NCBI RefSeq assembly: GCF_013266755.1
Contig: NZ_JABRWJ010000006.1
Span: 372,001 to 436,000 of the forward strand
Source of the DNA: Pseudaquabacterium terrae
Lineage (GTDB): Bacteria; Pseudomonadota; Gammaproteobacteria; Burkholderiales; Burkholderiaceae_C
Direction: 5' to 3'
Length of the DNA: 64,000 bases
The position numbers and the translations under genes were made by a program. This document shows, piece after piece, positions 1 through 10,904 of this stretch. Positions within the stretch are counted from its first letter, which is position 1. Every line of letters starts with the position of its first letter. The notes under the pieces are model-generated. The model had not been told where the DNA came from. It was given only the letters and a program-made list of their open reading frames with translations, and did no database searches.

Positions 1-1040
1 GCGATCGCATAGGCCGCCAGCATGCCGGCGTCGGCATACAGCTCGGCGGAGAAGCCGACCGCCTGCGCCGCCTGGGCGCGGTAGACCAGCGCCTCGTTGA
101 GCCGCGACGAGTCGCCGGCCGACAGCAGCGCCGATCCGATGTCGAACGCCGCCGCATCGGCATGTGCCGCCGGCGGGCCCTGCCACAGCAGCGCGACGGC
201 CGGCAGCGGCACGTTCGGCCCGTGCAGCACGACGCGGCGGTCGGCCGTGCGCGGGGGCTCCTTGACGGCGACGCGCGGGATCGGCTCCGCAGGTTTCTGC
301 AGCGGGCCGAAGTAGCGATCGATCCAGGTGTCGAGCTGCGGCGGATCGAAATCGCCGACGACGATCAGCAGCGCGTTGTCCGGTCGGTAATAGGTCTTGT
401 GAAAGCGGCGCACGTCATCGAGCGTCGCGGCGTTCAGGTCCTCCATGCTGCCGACCACCGGCCGCTTGTACGGATGCGCCGTGAAGTGTTCGCTTGGCAA
501 CGCGTTGAACAAGCGCCCATAAGGATCGGCCAGCACACGCTGGCGCAGCTCTTCCTGCACCACCGCGCGCTCGCTGTCGAGGTTCGGCTGGTCGACGTTC
601 AAGTTCGCCAGCCGCTCGGCCTCGGCCCACAGGATGCGTTCGAGGTGGTTCGACGGCACCTCGCTCTGGTAGGCCGTCATGTCCTCGGCGGTGAAGGCGT
701 TGTTGTTGCCGCCGACGTCCTCGGTCAGGCGGTCGAACATCTCGTTGGCCATGTGGCGCGTGCTCTTGAACATCATGTGTTCGAAGAGGTGCGCGAAGCC
801 GGAACGGCCGGCCGGATCGTCCTTGCCGCCGACGCGGTACCAGAGCTGCACGCTGACCGTCGAGTTGCTGCGGTCGGGCACGCTGACGACGTGCAGCCCG
901 TTGGGCAGGCGGCGCTCGCGCAGTGCCAGCGGCGGCAGCGCGATCGGCGCTGCCGCTGCCGTGGCGGCGAGCACCGGCAGCGGGGCGAACAGGGCGCCGG
1001 CGAGCGCGATGCAATCGCGGCGGTTCAGGTGGATCGGCAT
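1..1040 (-). CDS. M16 family zinc metallopeptidase, 3' end outside window
   Basis: Only the first 346 codons are in the window; the gene continues past base 1. The N-terminus (MPIHLNRRDC, then a hydrophobic Ala/Leu-rich stretch to about residue 32) looks like an export signal with a twin-Arg-like start, so a periplasmic protein is likely. The inverted zinc motif HxxEH is HLFEH at residues 84-88, and the third ligand is Glu164 in VVQEELRQ, 77 residues after Glu87, as is typical of the insulinase/processing-peptidase family. Such proteins usually pair an active M16 subunit with an inactive one; the partner may lie outside. The ATG at 1040 places the signal sequence correctly. Family call is firm; substrate unknown. 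Confidence 0.93.
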   Translation of the reverse strand, partial: MPIHLNRRDCIALAGALFAPLPVLAATAAAAPIALPPLALRERRLPNGLHVVSVPDRSNSTVSVQLWYRVGGKDDPAGRSGFAHLFEHMMFKSTRHMANEMFDRLTEDVGGNNNAFTAEDMTAYQSEVPSNHLERILWAEAERLANLNVDQPNLDSERAVVQEELRQRVLADPYGRLFNALPSEHFTAHPYKRPVVGSMEDLNAATLDDVRRFHKTYYRPDNALLIVVGDFDPPQLDTWIDRYFGPLQKPAEPIPRVAVKEPPRTADRRVVLHGPNVPLPAVALLWQGPPAAHADAAAFDIGSALLSAGDSSRLNEALVYRAQAAQAVGFSAELYADAGMLAAYAI

Positions 1041-1124
1041 GCGGCAGGCTGGGACGAGTGAAGGCCGGCGGCCTTTCTATCACGCGCTCGTTGCCGGCAG
1101 GCCGCGTGCCCGCCGCCGCTCGAT

Positions 1125-2141
1125 TCAGAAGCCTTCGAGCACGCCCTTGCCGATCGCCTGGCCGCTCTCGACCCAGGCGTGCGCGGCCTTCAGATTCGCC
1201 GCGTCGATGCGGCCGAAGCGGCGCGTCAGCGTCGTGCGCAACTCGCCGGCATCGATGGCCCGCGCCACCTCGGCCAGCAGCTGGCCTTGGCGCGCGATGT
1301 CCTCGGTGCCGAACAGCGAGCGGGTGAACATCATTTCCCAATGCAGCGACAGGCTCTTGCGCTTCAGCGGTCGCGCGTCGAGCGGGCCGGGGGTGTCGTC
1401 GATCAGCGCCAGCCGGCCCTGCGGCAACAGCGCTTCGACGATCGCCGGGTAATGCTGATCGGTGGCGGTGAGGCTGGCGACGAGGTGCACGCCGGGGATG
1501 CCGAAACGCTTCAGCTCGGCGTCGAGCGGCTGGCGGTGATCGATGACGTGCTGCGCGCCGAGGTTCGTCACCCAGTCGATGCTCGCCGGCCGCGACGCGG
1601 TGGCGATGACCTCGAGTTGCGTGTAGCGGCGCGCCAGCTGGATCAGCATCGAGCCGACGCCACCGGCCGCTCCGGTGATCAGCAGGCGCTGGCCGGCACC
1701 GCCGCCCTGCGGCACGCCGAGGCGGTCGAAGAGCAGTTCCCACGCCGTGATCGTCGTCAGCGGCAGCGCGGCGGCGGCGGCCCAATCGAGGCTCGGCGGC
1801 TTCTTCGCGACGATGCGGTGGTCGACCAGCTGCCGCTGCGCGTTGCTGCCCGGACGGTCGATCGCCCCGGCGTACCAGACCGCGTCGCCCGGTGCGAAGC
1901 CCTGCACCGCGCTGCCGACCGCGCGCACCACGCCCGCCGCATCCCAGCCCAGCACCTTGGCGCTGCCGGCCGGCGGCGCGACGCCGGCGCGCACCTTGAC
2001 GTCGACCGGATTGACCGACACCGCGTGTACCTCGACCAGCAGGTCGTTGGACCTGAGCGCCGCCGGTTCGGGCAGGTCGAGATCGATCAGCGAGCGCTCG
2101 TCGCTGAGCGGCAGGTTGTGGTGGTAGCCGACGGCTTTCAT
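1125..2141 (-). CDS. zinc-type alcohol dehydrogenase-like / quinone oxidoreductase family protein
   Basis: A 338-residue medium-chain dehydrogenase/reductase. It begins MKAVGYHHNLPL, has the GroES-like domain (SVNPVDVKVRAG near residue 50) and a Rossmann nucleotide site GAAGGVGSM near residue 160, and ends GKGVLEGF. It lacks the cysteine cluster of the structural-zinc ADHs, so a zinc-independent NADPH-dependent quinone or enone reductase is more likely than a true alcohol dehydrogenase. The opening resembles the adh_fam_1 subgroup, from memory. It is divergent from a LysR-type gene across 118 bp that contain a dyad, which suggests control by that regulator. The ATG at 2141 matches the family's usual N-terminus. 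Confidence 0.9.
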   Translation of the reverse strand: MKAVGYHHNLPLSDERSLIDLDLPEPAALRSNDLLVEVHAVSVNPVDVKVRAGVAPPAGSAKVLGWDAAGVVRAVGSAVQGFAPGDAVWYAGAIDRPGSNAQRQLVDHRIVAKKPPSLDWAAAAALPLTTITAWELLFDRLGVPQGGGAGQRLLITGAAGGVGSMLIQLARRYTQLEVIATASRPASIDWVTNLGAQHVIDHRQPLDAELKRFGIPGVHLVASLTATDQHYPAIVEALLPQGRLALIDDTPGPLDARPLKRKSLSLHWEMMFTRSLFGTEDIARQGQLLAEVARAIDAGELRTTLTRRFGRIDAANLKAAHAWVESGQAIGKGVLEGF

Positions 2142-2225
2142 CGTGGTGCCTGGGTGCATGGCAGTGGGAATGGCCGCCACTGTGCCGCGGCGAGGCGTCG
2201 CGAACCAGCAGTGCGAGACTGCGCC

Positions 2226-2249
2226 AATCACAAACGGCATTTGTCGATT
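2226..2249. promoter_or_regulatory. imperfect dyad, candidate LysR operator
   Basis: Between the divergent dehydrogenase and LysR genes, the sequence reads AATC-ACAAA-CGGCA-TTTGT-C-GATT. That is a 5-bp perfect inverted repeat with a flanking AATC/GATT pair offset by one base. It lies 11-34 bp before the regulator ATG, a normal place for an autoregulatory LysR site. Function is inferred from position and symmetry only. Confidence 0.4.
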
Positions 2250-2259
2250 CGGAGCCCGG

Positions 2260-3198
2260 ATGGTGAAGACATCGGACCTGGCGGCGGCCAAGAGCGGTCC
2301 CGAACTGGCCGCGCTGCGGCTGGCGCTGCGCGTCGCCGACCTGGGCGGTGTCGCCGCGGCGGCGCGTGAGCTCAACCAGCTGCCGGCGACCGCCACCGCC
2401 GCGGTGCGCCGCCTCGAAGCGCAGCTCGGCGTGCGCCTCTTCACGCGCTCCAGCCGTGCGCTGCGGCCGACCCCCGAGGGCGCGGCCTTCCTCGCGCGCA
2501 GCCGCGAAGCGCTGGCCCTGCTGGAGCTGGCGATGGGCGAGCTGCACGCGCCGCTGACGCAGGTGCGCGGCACGTTGCGACTGAGCGTCTCGGCCGACTT
2601 CGGCACCCACGTGCTGCGGCCGCTGCTCGACGAGTTCCTGCAGGCCCATCCGCAGCTGCAGCTCGAGCTCTTCGTCAGCGACCGCATCAGCGACCTGGCG
2701 CGCGAGCCGATCGATGCCGCACTGCGCTACGGCGTGCCCGAGCACGCGGGCCAGATCGTGCGCCACCTGGTCGACAACCGCGCGATCCTGGTCGCCGCGC
2801 CGGCCTACCTGCAGCGCGCCGGCACGCCGCGGCGCATCGAGGACCTGGCGCAGCACGAGGGCATCGACCTGCGCATCGCCAGCCGCTCCGGCCAGCGCTG
2901 GCGGCTGCTGGAACGCGGCCGGCCGGTCGAGGTGAAGCTGCGCGCGCGGCGCAGCGTCGACAACGGCTTGATCGCGCGGCTGTGGGCGATCGACGGGATG
3001 GGCATTGCGCTGAAAGCGCAACTCGACGTCGCGGCCGACCTGGCGGCGGGCCGGCTGGTGCGCGTGCTGCCGAAGCTTCAATCGCCGCCGTATCCGCTGC
3101 AGCTGGTGCTGGCGCGCGGCACGCACCTGAACGCGCGCATGCGTGCGCTCGGCGACTTCCTGCAGCCACGGCTCGCACGCCTGCTCGACGGCGGCTGA
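2260..3198 (+). CDS. LysR-type transcriptional regulator
   Basis: A 312-residue regulator. Residues 15-75 form the winged HTH typical of LysR proteins (VAAAARELNQLPATATAAVRR, then LEAQLGVRLFTR and TPEGAAFL). The effector-binding domain starts at about residue 100 (GTLRLSVSADFG) and ends with the usual FLQPRL segment. It is divergent from the quinone-reductase-like gene, so that gene is the likely target, with the dyad at 2226-2249 as candidate operator. The ATG at 2260 was chosen because the HTH then starts about 15-20 residues in; a longer in-frame start at 2143 would run through the operator region. Confidence 0.93.
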   Translation: MVKTSDLAAAKSGPELAALRLALRVADLGGVAAAARELNQLPATATAAVRRLEAQLGVRLFTRSSRALRPTPEGAAFLARSREALALLELAMGELHAPLTQVRGTLRLSVSADFGTHVLRPLLDEFLQAHPQLQLELFVSDRISDLAREPIDAALRYGVPEHAGQIVRHLVDNRAILVAAPAYLQRAGTPRRIEDLAQHEGIDLRIASRSGQRWRLLERGRPVEVKLRARRSVDNGLIARLWAIDGMGIALKAQLDVAADLAAGRLVRVLPKLQSPPYPLQLVLARGTHLNARMRALGDFLQPRLARLLDGG

Positions 3199-3276
3199 CC
3201 GCCGCTGCTGACACGCCGCTGTCAGCAGCACACGCGCAGCATGCGCTCCTCGTCAACACCACCAAGGAGAAAACGC

Positions 3277-3663
3277 ATGACCACCACCACGCTGAACAAC
3301 GCCGCCAACTGGTTCGAGATCCCGGTGCGCGACCTCGACCGCGCGCAGGCCTTCTACGAGAAGCTGCTGGCCAAGGCGCTGCGCCGCGAGGCGATGGGCC
3401 CGCAGACGCTGGCGGTGATTCCCTACGACCAGGCCGGTGTCGGCGGCGCGCTGCTGGCCGGCGACCACATCCCCGACCCGAGCCCGAACGGCACGCTGGT
3501 CTACCTGAACGCCGAGCCTTCGCTCGACTCGGCGGTCGAGCGCGCCGTTGCCGCCGGCGGCCGCATTGCGACGCCGCGTGTCGAGCTGCCCGAAGGCATG
3601 GGCTGCTTCGCGCACGTGATCGACAGCGAAGGCAACCGCGTCGGGCTGCACGCGCTGCGCTGA
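3277..3663 (+). CDS. VOC (glyoxalase/bleomycin-resistance fold) protein
   Basis: A 128-residue single-domain protein with paired beta-alpha-beta modules: NWFEIPVRDLDRAQAFYEK at residues 11-29 and the closing CFAHVIDSEGNRVGLHA. Members bind a divalent metal and act on glyoxal-like or aromatic substrates, or act as binding proteins; nothing here gives the substrate. AAGGAGA lies 8 bp before the ATG at 3277, a clear ribosome site. Its TGA overlaps by one base a possible ATG (3663) for the next gene, so the two may be co-transcribed. VOC proteins next to WYL regulators are a common pairing, which hints that the regulator controls this gene. Confidence 0.9.
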   Translation: MTTTTLNNAANWFEIPVRDLDRAQAFYEKLLAKALRREAMGPQTLAVIPYDQAGVGGALLAGDHIPDPSPNGTLVYLNAEPSLDSAVERAVAAGGRIATPRVELPEGMGCFAHVIDSEGNRVGLHALR

Positions 3664-3776
3664 TGCTGACGCTGCAGCTGCAGTCATTGGTGGAACGCCC
3701 GGAGGCGGCGGTGTTCGAGGAACGCTGGCAAGGCGGTGACAATGCGCCGCCCGATCCAGACCTCACCGCCGTCCCG

Positions 3777-4460
3777 ATGCGTCGTGCCGATCGACTCTTT
3801 CAGCTGGTGCAACTGATCCGCGGCCGGCGCCTGTCGACCGCGGCCTTCCTGGCCGAGCGGCTGCAGGTCTCGCTGCGCACCGTGTACCGCGATGTCGCCG
3901 ACCTGGCGGCGCAAGGGGTGCCGATCGAGGGCGAGGCGGGCGTCGGCTACCGCATGCGATCGGGTTTCGACCTGCCTCCGCTGATGTTCACCGCCGACGA
4001 AGCCAAGGCCCTGGTGGCCGCGGTGCGGCTGGCCCAGCCGCGCCTCGATGCAGCGCTGTCGCAGCAGGCGGACAGCGCCTTGTCGAAGATCCTGTCGGTG
4101 CTGCCGCCGGCCACCCGCGCAGCCGCCGAGAGCCTGGCGGTCTACGCGCCCTCGATGGGCCTGGACGAGGCCACGCGCAGCCGGCTCGAAGCCGCGCGCC
4201 TGGCCACCGAAGCGCGCCGCAAGCTGCGGCTGCGCTACGTCGACCTGAAGGACGCCGAGAGCGAGCGCACCGTGCGCCCGCTCGGCTGCTTCTTCTGGGG
4301 CCAGGTGTGGACGCTGGCCGCCTGGTGCGAAAGCCGCGACGGCTTTCGCAGTTTCCGCGTCGACCGCATCGCCGAGCTGCGAGTGCTCGACGAGCGCTTC
4401 CGCGACGAGCCGGGACAGACGCTGGCGGATCTGATCCGGGCCTTCGAGGCGGAGCGCTGA
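3777..4460 (+). CDS. YafY-type HTH/WYL-domain transcriptional regulator
   Basis: A 227-residue regulator opening MRRADRLFQLVQLIRGRR, the standard start of YafY proteins. The HTH follows (TAAFLAERLQVSLRTVYRDV, residues 22-41) with the wing GVPIEGEAGVGYRM. The WYL-type ligand domain (residues about 135-200, LRYVDLKDAESERTVRPLG, with WTLAAWCESR) binds small molecules in this family. An in-frame ATG at 3663 overlapping the preceding stop would add 38 residues (MLTLQLQSLVERPEAAVF) that do not resemble the family, so 3777 is preferred although no strong ribosome site precedes it. Target unknown; the adjacent VOC gene is the first guess. Confidence 0.88.
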   Translation: MRRADRLFQLVQLIRGRRLSTAAFLAERLQVSLRTVYRDVADLAAQGVPIEGEAGVGYRMRSGFDLPPLMFTADEAKALVAAVRLAQPRLDAALSQQADSALSKILSVLPPATRAAAESLAVYAPSMGLDEATRSRLEAARLATEARRKLRLRYVDLKDAESERTVRPLGCFFWGQVWTLAAWCESRDGFRSFRVDRIAELRVLDERFRDEPGQTLADLIRAFEAER

Positions 4461-4469
4461 CGCGCGCTC

Positions 4470-5009
4470 TCAAGCCGCCCCGAAGAGCCGCCGCAGCCAG
4501 GCGACGAAGCGCGCGAACCCGCCTTGCGCAGCCGCCGCCGGCGCCGGCTCCGGCGCCACCTGGTAGCGCTCCTGCAGCCGCAGATTGAAGGTCGCGAAGA
4601 AGTCGGCGGCCATCTTCTGCGCCGCCATGTCCACGAGCCGCGAGCCGATCTGCGCGATCTTGCCGCCGACTTGGGCGTTGGCGGTGTAGTGCAGGATCGT
4701 CTCGCGCGCGCTCACCGCTTCGAGCCGGATCTCGGCCGAGCCCTTGCCGTGGCCGGCGGCGCCGCCCTGGCCTTCGAAGCGCAGCGTGTACGAGGTCGGC
4801 GGCTGCAGGTTCTCCAGCTGCAGCTTGCCCTTGAACTTGGCCTTGACCGGGCCGATCGCGGCGGTGACGAGCGCCTCGTACTGGTTCGGGCCGGTCGGCG
4901 TGATGCTCTCGCAGCCGGGGATTGCGGCCTGCAGCAGCGTGATGTCGTTCAGCGCCTCCCAGGCCTGGGCCTGGCCGACGGGCAGCGATTGCTGGTTGGT
5001 CAGTTGCAT
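4470..5009 (-). CDS. coxG: CoxG-like protein (CO dehydrogenase subunit G family, SRPBCC fold)
   Basis: A 179-residue protein with the START/SRPBCC-type fold of the CoxG family: WEALNDITLLQAAIPGCES at residues 18-36, then GPVKAKFKGKLQLENLQPP and a C-terminal hydrophobic-aromatic tail (FVAWLRRLFGAA) that may attach it to the membrane. CoxG proteins recruit molybdenum hydroxylases of the CO-dehydrogenase type to the membrane or hand electrons to quinone. It is the last gene of the minus-strand coxD-coxE-coxG group, 33 bp after coxE. No strong ribosome site is visible before the ATG at 5009. Confidence 0.9.
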   Translation of the reverse strand: MQLTNQQSLPVGQAQAWEALNDITLLQAAIPGCESITPTGPNQYEALVTAAIGPVKAKFKGKLQLENLQPPTSYTLRFEGQGGAAGHGKGSAEIRLEAVSARETILHYTANAQVGGKIAQIGSRLVDMAAQKMAADFFATFNLRLQERYQVAPEPAPAAAAQGGFARFVAWLRRLFGAA

Positions 5010-5042
5010 AGGTGTTGTCGCGTCTTTTGAGGGTTATCGCCG

Positions 5043-6242
5043 TCAGTGCGGGCGGCGCGGCGGGGTGTCCATCTGCCGCAGCACCTGCACCAGCTCGGCC
5101 AGGCTCTGCAGATTGTGAGCCGGCAGGAAACGGTCGACGTGCGGCAGCATCGCCTTGATGCCGCCGGCGCGCGGCTCGAAGCGCTCGAAGCGCAGCAGCG
5201 GATTGAGCCAGATCAGCCGCCGGCAGCTCTTGTGCAGCCGCTCCATCTCGAAGCTCAAAGCGCGCGTATCGCCGTGCTCGAGGCCGTCGCTGATCAGCAG
5301 CACGGTGGCGCGGCTGGACAGCACGCGGCGCGCCCAGCGGCGGTTGAATTCCTGCAGGCTGGTGGTGATGCGCGTGCCGCCGGACCAGTCCTCGACCGCA
5401 TGCACGACCTGCGCAATCGCCAGGTCGGGATCGCGGCGCTTCAGCAGCCGCGTCGTGCGCGTCAGCCGGGTGCCGAAGACGAAGCTCTCGACGCGCGCCT
5501 CGGCATGGCCGAGCGCATGCGCGAAGTGCAGCAGCATGCGCGAATAGCGGCTCATCGAGCCGGAGATGTCGGCCAGCACCGTCAGCGGCGCGGGCCGCAA
5601 ACGCTGGCGGCGCCAGCGCATGTCCCACAGCTCGCCGCCGTGGCGCGCCATGGCTTGCAGCGTCGCGCGCCAGTCGGGCCGGCCCGGCGGGGCGGCGGGG
5701 CGGCTGCGGCGCGTGGGCAGCTGCTCGAACATCAGCGGCAGGTCGGTGAGCAACCGGCGCGCCTGCCGCCATTCCTCGCTGCTCATCGTGTCGAAGTCGG
5801 CCTTCTGCAGGAGCTCGCGGTCGTTCCAGGTCAGCGTCGCGTCGAGCTCGATCTGCTCGTCCTGCGCTTCGGCGGGTGGCGTCGGCGGCTGGTGCGGGAA
5901 GAGCGCATCGCCCAGGCGCCGGTTCTCCGGCGCCGGGGGCGCGCCGTCCTTGGCGCGCACTGTCGGCAACAGCAGCGCGCGCATGCGGCCGAGCAGGTCG
6001 GGATCGCGCCAGAACAGCACGAAGGCCTGGTCGAACAGCTCGCGGTGCTCGATGCGGTCGAGCAGGCAGGCGCTGAGCACCGCGTGGAAATCGCGCTTGC
6101 GCTCGAAGCCTGCCACCTGCAATGCCTGCAGCGCGAGCTGCACGCGGTCGGTGCCGACGGCCAGGCCCGCAGCGCGCAGCACGCGGGCGAAGTGCATGAC
6201 GTTCTCGGCCAGGTGGCCGGGCGTCTTCTGCGCGATCAGCAT
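5043..6242 (-). CDS. coxE: CoxE-like VWA-domain protein
   Basis: A 399-residue von Willebrand A-type protein. The N-terminal part (FARVLRAAGLAVGTDRVQLA) is the CoxE start, and the VWA domain carries the metal-ion site motif DISGSMS near residue 225. In aerobic CO dehydrogenase systems CoxE works with the AAA+ ATPase CoxD in maturation of the active site (insertion of sulfur and copper in true CO dehydrogenase). The ATG at 6242 follows GAGGGCGGCG and lies 15 bp after the coxD stop, so the two are co-transcribed. A role in maturing the form II enzyme next door is inferred from context. Confidence 0.92.
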   Translation of the reverse strand: MLIAQKTPGHLAENVMHFARVLRAAGLAVGTDRVQLALQALQVAGFERKRDFHAVLSACLLDRIEHRELFDQAFVLFWRDPDLLGRMRALLLPTVRAKDGAPPAPENRRLGDALFPHQPPTPPAEAQDEQIELDATLTWNDRELLQKADFDTMSSEEWRQARRLLTDLPLMFEQLPTRRSRPAAPPGRPDWRATLQAMARHGGELWDMRWRRQRLRPAPLTVLADISGSMSRYSRMLLHFAHALGHAEARVESFVFGTRLTRTTRLLKRRDPDLAIAQVVHAVEDWSGGTRITTSLQEFNRRWARRVLSSRATVLLISDGLEHGDTRALSFEMERLHKSCRRLIWLNPLLRFERFEPRAGGIKAMLPHVDRFLPAHNLQSLAELVQVLRQMDTPPRRPH

Positions 6243-6257
6243 CGCCGCCCTCGCGCG

Positions 6258-7166
6258 CTACACCGCCTGCACATCGCGCTTGACCTGCTCGAGCAGCCGC
6301 GCGGCCTCGCTGCCCTGCAGCTTGGCGATGTCGTCCTGGTACTTCAGCAGCACGCCCAGCGTGTGCTGGATGACCTCCGGGTCGAGCACCAGCGTGTCGA
6401 GCTCCATCAGCGCGCGCGCCCATTCGATCGTCTCGGCGATGCCGGGCAGCTTGTAGAGCTCGATCTCGCGCAGCTTCTGCACGAAGGCGACGATCTGCCG
6501 CGCCAGCGCGTCGGCGGCGCCCGGTACGCGGCGCTTGAGGATCTCCAGCTCCCGCGCAGCGTCCGGAAAGCCGACCCAGTGGTAGAGGCAGCGGCGCTTG
6601 ACCGCGTCGTGGATCTCGCGCGTGCGGTTCGAGGTCAGCACGACGATCGGCGGCGTGATCGCCTTGACGGTGCCGAGCTCGGGAATCGTGATCTGGAAGT
6701 CCGACAGCACTTCGAGCAGGAAGGCTTCGAAGGGCTCGTCGGCGCGGTCGAGCTCGTCGATCAGCAGCACCGGCGCCACCGGGTTCGCCGGATCGATCGA
6801 CTGCAGCAGCGCGCGCTTGGTCAGGAAGCGTTCGCTGAACAGCTCCGAGGCGAGGGCGTCGCGGCTCGTCGACGTTCCCTCTGCGAGACGGATCTCCATC
6901 ATCTGCCGGCCGTAGTTCCATTCGTAGGCCGCGCCGGCGAGGTCCAGGCCCTCGTAGCACTGCAGGCGGATCAGCGGCCGGTTCAGGATCGCGGCCAGCG
7001 TGCGCGCGATCTCGGTCTTGCCGGTGCCGGGCTCCCCTTCGAGGAACAGCGGGCGCTGCAGCTTCAGCGCCAGGTAGACGACCGTCGCCAGCTGGCGGTC
7101 GGGCACGTAGTCATGGGCCAGCAGGCGGCTGGCGGTGTCGTCGATGCTGGTCGGGAGGTCGGTCAC
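6258..7166 (-). CDS. coxD: CoxD-like MoxR-family AAA+ ATPase
   Basis: About 302 residues. Walker A is GEPGTGKTEIA (near residue 43), Walker B LLIDELDRAD (near residue 126) and sensor 1 VLTSNRTREIHDAVKRR. This MoxR-class chaperone ATPase works with the VWA partner encoded next. No ATG exists near the expected start. The GTG at 7166 gives M-TDLPTSIDDTASRLL, matching the family N-terminus; a TTG at 7178 is the alternative. Either lies directly after an intrinsic terminator (7180-7207) with no room for a separate promoter, so coxD-E-G must be expressed by readthrough or from a promoter within coxM. Confidence 0.9.
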   Translation of the reverse strand: MTDLPTSIDDTASRLLAHDYVPDRQLATVVYLALKLQRPLFLEGEPGTGKTEIARTLAAILNRPLIRLQCYEGLDLAGAAYEWNYGRQMMEIRLAEGTSTSRDALASELFSERFLTKRALLQSIDPANPVAPVLLIDELDRADEPFEAFLLEVLSDFQITIPELGTVKAITPPIVVLTSNRTREIHDAVKRRCLYHWVGFPDAARELEILKRRVPGAADALARQIVAFVQKLREIELYKLPGIAETIEWARALMELDTLVLDPEVIQHTLGVLLKYQDDIAKLQGSEAARLLEQVKRDVQAV

Positions 7167-7179
7167 GGGCGCGTCCAAG

Positions 7180-7207
7180 AAAAAACGCCGCAGCGCGTGC
7201 GGCGTTT
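7180..7207 (-). terminator. intrinsic terminator between coxM and coxD
   Basis: On the minus strand a perfect 10-bp stem (AAACGCCGCA with TGCGGCGTTT) closes a 5-nt loop and is followed by six U residues (7185-7180). It starts 22 bp after the coxM stop. The tract ends only 14 bp before the coxD GTG, so it may act as a partial terminator that lowers maturation-gene output relative to the structural genes. Confidence 0.85.
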
Positions 7208-7228
7208 CGATGATGGCATGAGCCGTTG

Positions 7229-8017
7229 TTAGGTCGCCGCCACCGCTCTTTGCGCCAGCACCGGGATCAAGGCCGCGCGGTACTCGGCCGAGCCGTGCAG
7301 ATCGGTGTTCAAGCCGTCCGGCGGGAAGCTCGCGCCTTGCAGCGCCGCGCCCGACCAGTTCGACGCCAGCTTGGCTTCGAGCTCCTTGGCGCGGAACACG
7401 CACGCACCGGCGCCGGTGACGGCCACGCGCACGCCCTGCGCGCCCTTGCTGACAAACACACCGACGATCGAGAACCGCGACGCCGGCTGCTTGAACTTCT
7501 GCCAGGCCGCCTTCTCGGGCACCGGGAAGCTGACCGCGGTGATGATCTCGCCTTCCTTCAGCGCGGTCTCGTACAGGCCGGTGAAGAAGGCGTCCGCGGC
7601 GATGGTGCGGGTATTGGTGTGGATCGTCGCGCCCAGACCCAGCACTGCGGCCGGATAACAGGCCGCCGGGTCGTTGTTGGCCAGGCTGCCGCCGATCGTG
7701 CCGCGGTTGCGCACCTGGCGATCGCCGATGTGGCTGGCCAGGTCCGCCAGCGCCGGAATCGCCTTGGCGACCTCGGCGCTCGCGGCGACCTGCGCATGCG
7801 TGGTCATCGCGCCGATCTTGACCACATTGCCGGACACCGTGATGCCCTTGAGCTCGGCGATCTGGCTCAGATCCACCAGGGCTTCAGGCGCCGCCAGGCC
7901 GAGCTTCATCGCCGGCAGCAGCGATTGGCCGCCGGCCAGGATCTTGGCATTGGCACCGGCCGCGGCCTTGGCGGCATCGGCCACCGAGGCGGGGTTCGAA
8001 TAAGCGAAGGCTTGCAT
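7229..8017 (-). CDS. coxM: FAD-binding medium subunit of CO-dehydrogenase-like molybdenum hydroxylase
   Basis: A 262-residue flavoprotein subunit. The two FAD motifs are AGGQSLLP at residues 28-35 and TIGGSLANNDPA near residue 107, as in CoxM and the flavin domain of xanthine dehydrogenase. The flavin passes electrons from the iron-sulfur subunit to the acceptor. AAGGAG lies just before the ATG at 8017, and the gene follows coxL by 20 bp. The order S-L-M differs from the classic M-S-L of true CO dehydrogenases but is common in form II clusters (from memory). Confidence 0.93.
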   Translation of the reverse strand: MQAFAYSNPASVADAAKAAAGANAKILAGGQSLLPAMKLGLAAPEALVDLSQIAELKGITVSGNVVKIGAMTTHAQVAASAEVAKAIPALADLASHIGDRQVRNRGTIGGSLANNDPAACYPAAVLGLGATIHTNTRTIAADAFFTGLYETALKEGEIITAVSFPVPEKAAWQKFKQPASRFSIVGVFVSKGAQGVRVAVTGAGACVFRAKELEAKLASNWSGAALQGASFPPDGLNTDLHGSAEYRAALIPVLAQRAVAAT

Positions 8018-8037
8018 GTGTTTTCTCCTTCAGCGCA

Positions 8038-10398
<2,361 letters not shown>

Positions 10399-10408
10399 GT
10401 GCGCCTCC

Positions 10409-10882
10409 TCAACCCTTCATGGCCGCAGCACCCTGCTGCACGGCCTTGACGATGTTGTGATAACCGGTGCAGCGGCACAGGTTGCCTTCGAGCGCCTCGC
10501 GCACCTGGGCTTCGCTGTTGCAGCCGTGGTTCTTCACCAGGTCGACCGCGCTCATCACCATGCCCGGCGTGCAGAAGCCGCACTGCAGGCCGTGGCACGA
10601 GCGGAACGCGGCCTGCATCGGATGCAGCGTGCCGTCGGCGGCGGCCAGGCCCTCGATCGTCGTCAGCTCGCGGCCGGCGGCCTGCACTGCCAGCATCGAG
10701 CAGCTCTTCACCGCGCGGCCGTCGAGGTGCACCGTGCACGCGCCGCACTGCGTGGTGTCGCAGCCGACGTGCGTGCCGGTCAGGCGCAAGTCCTCGCGGA
10801 TGAATTCGACCAGCAGCGTCTGCGGCTGCACTTCCCGGCTCACGGACTTGCCGTTGACCGTCAACGTGATCGTGGTGCCCAT
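10409..10882 (-). CDS. coxS: [2Fe-2S] small subunit of CO-dehydrogenase-like molybdenum hydroxylase
   Basis: A 157-residue electron-transfer subunit. The N-terminal plant-ferredoxin cluster is held by Cys41, Cys46, Cys49 and Cys61 ([10 protein letters not shown]...SC). The C-terminal helical cluster uses Cys101-G-F-Cys104 and Cys136-R-Cys138 ([20 protein letters not shown]). Both are complete. It is the first gene of the minus-strand S-L-M operon; AGAGGAG lies 6-10 bp before the ATG at 10882. The 189-bp region shared with the divergent xdhC gene holds a 10-bp inverted repeat in its leader. Confidence 0.95.
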   Translation of the reverse strand: MGTTITLTVNGKSVSREVQPQTLLVEFIREDLRLTGTHVGCDTTQCGACTVHLDGRAVKSCSMLAVQAAGRELTTIEGLAAADGTLHPMQAAFRSCHGLQCGFCTPGMVMSAVDLVKNHGCNSEAQVREALEGNLCRCTGYHNIVKAVQQGAAAMKG

Positions 10883-10904
10883 GCGGTCTGCTCCTCTGAA
10901 GTGG

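Noticed and set aside
415-3231. A 938-codon open frame on the minus strand
   Set aside because: It runs antisense to the LysR gene and out of frame with the M16 and dehydrogenase genes; the translation is Arg/Ala-rich low-complexity text without motifs, a product of high GC.
3663-3776. Start of the WYL regulator at the ATG overlapping the VOC stop
   Set aside because: The 38 added residues do not fit the family, which begins at MRRADRLF; kept only as an alternative.
3988-6960. A 990-codon minus-strand open frame across the cox maturation genes
   Set aside because: It is out of frame with coxD, coxE and coxG, which all show full family motifs; the long frame has none.
5046-7232. A 728-codon plus-strand open frame opposite coxE and coxD
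   Set aside because: Antisense shadow rich in Arg, Gln and His with no recognisable domain.
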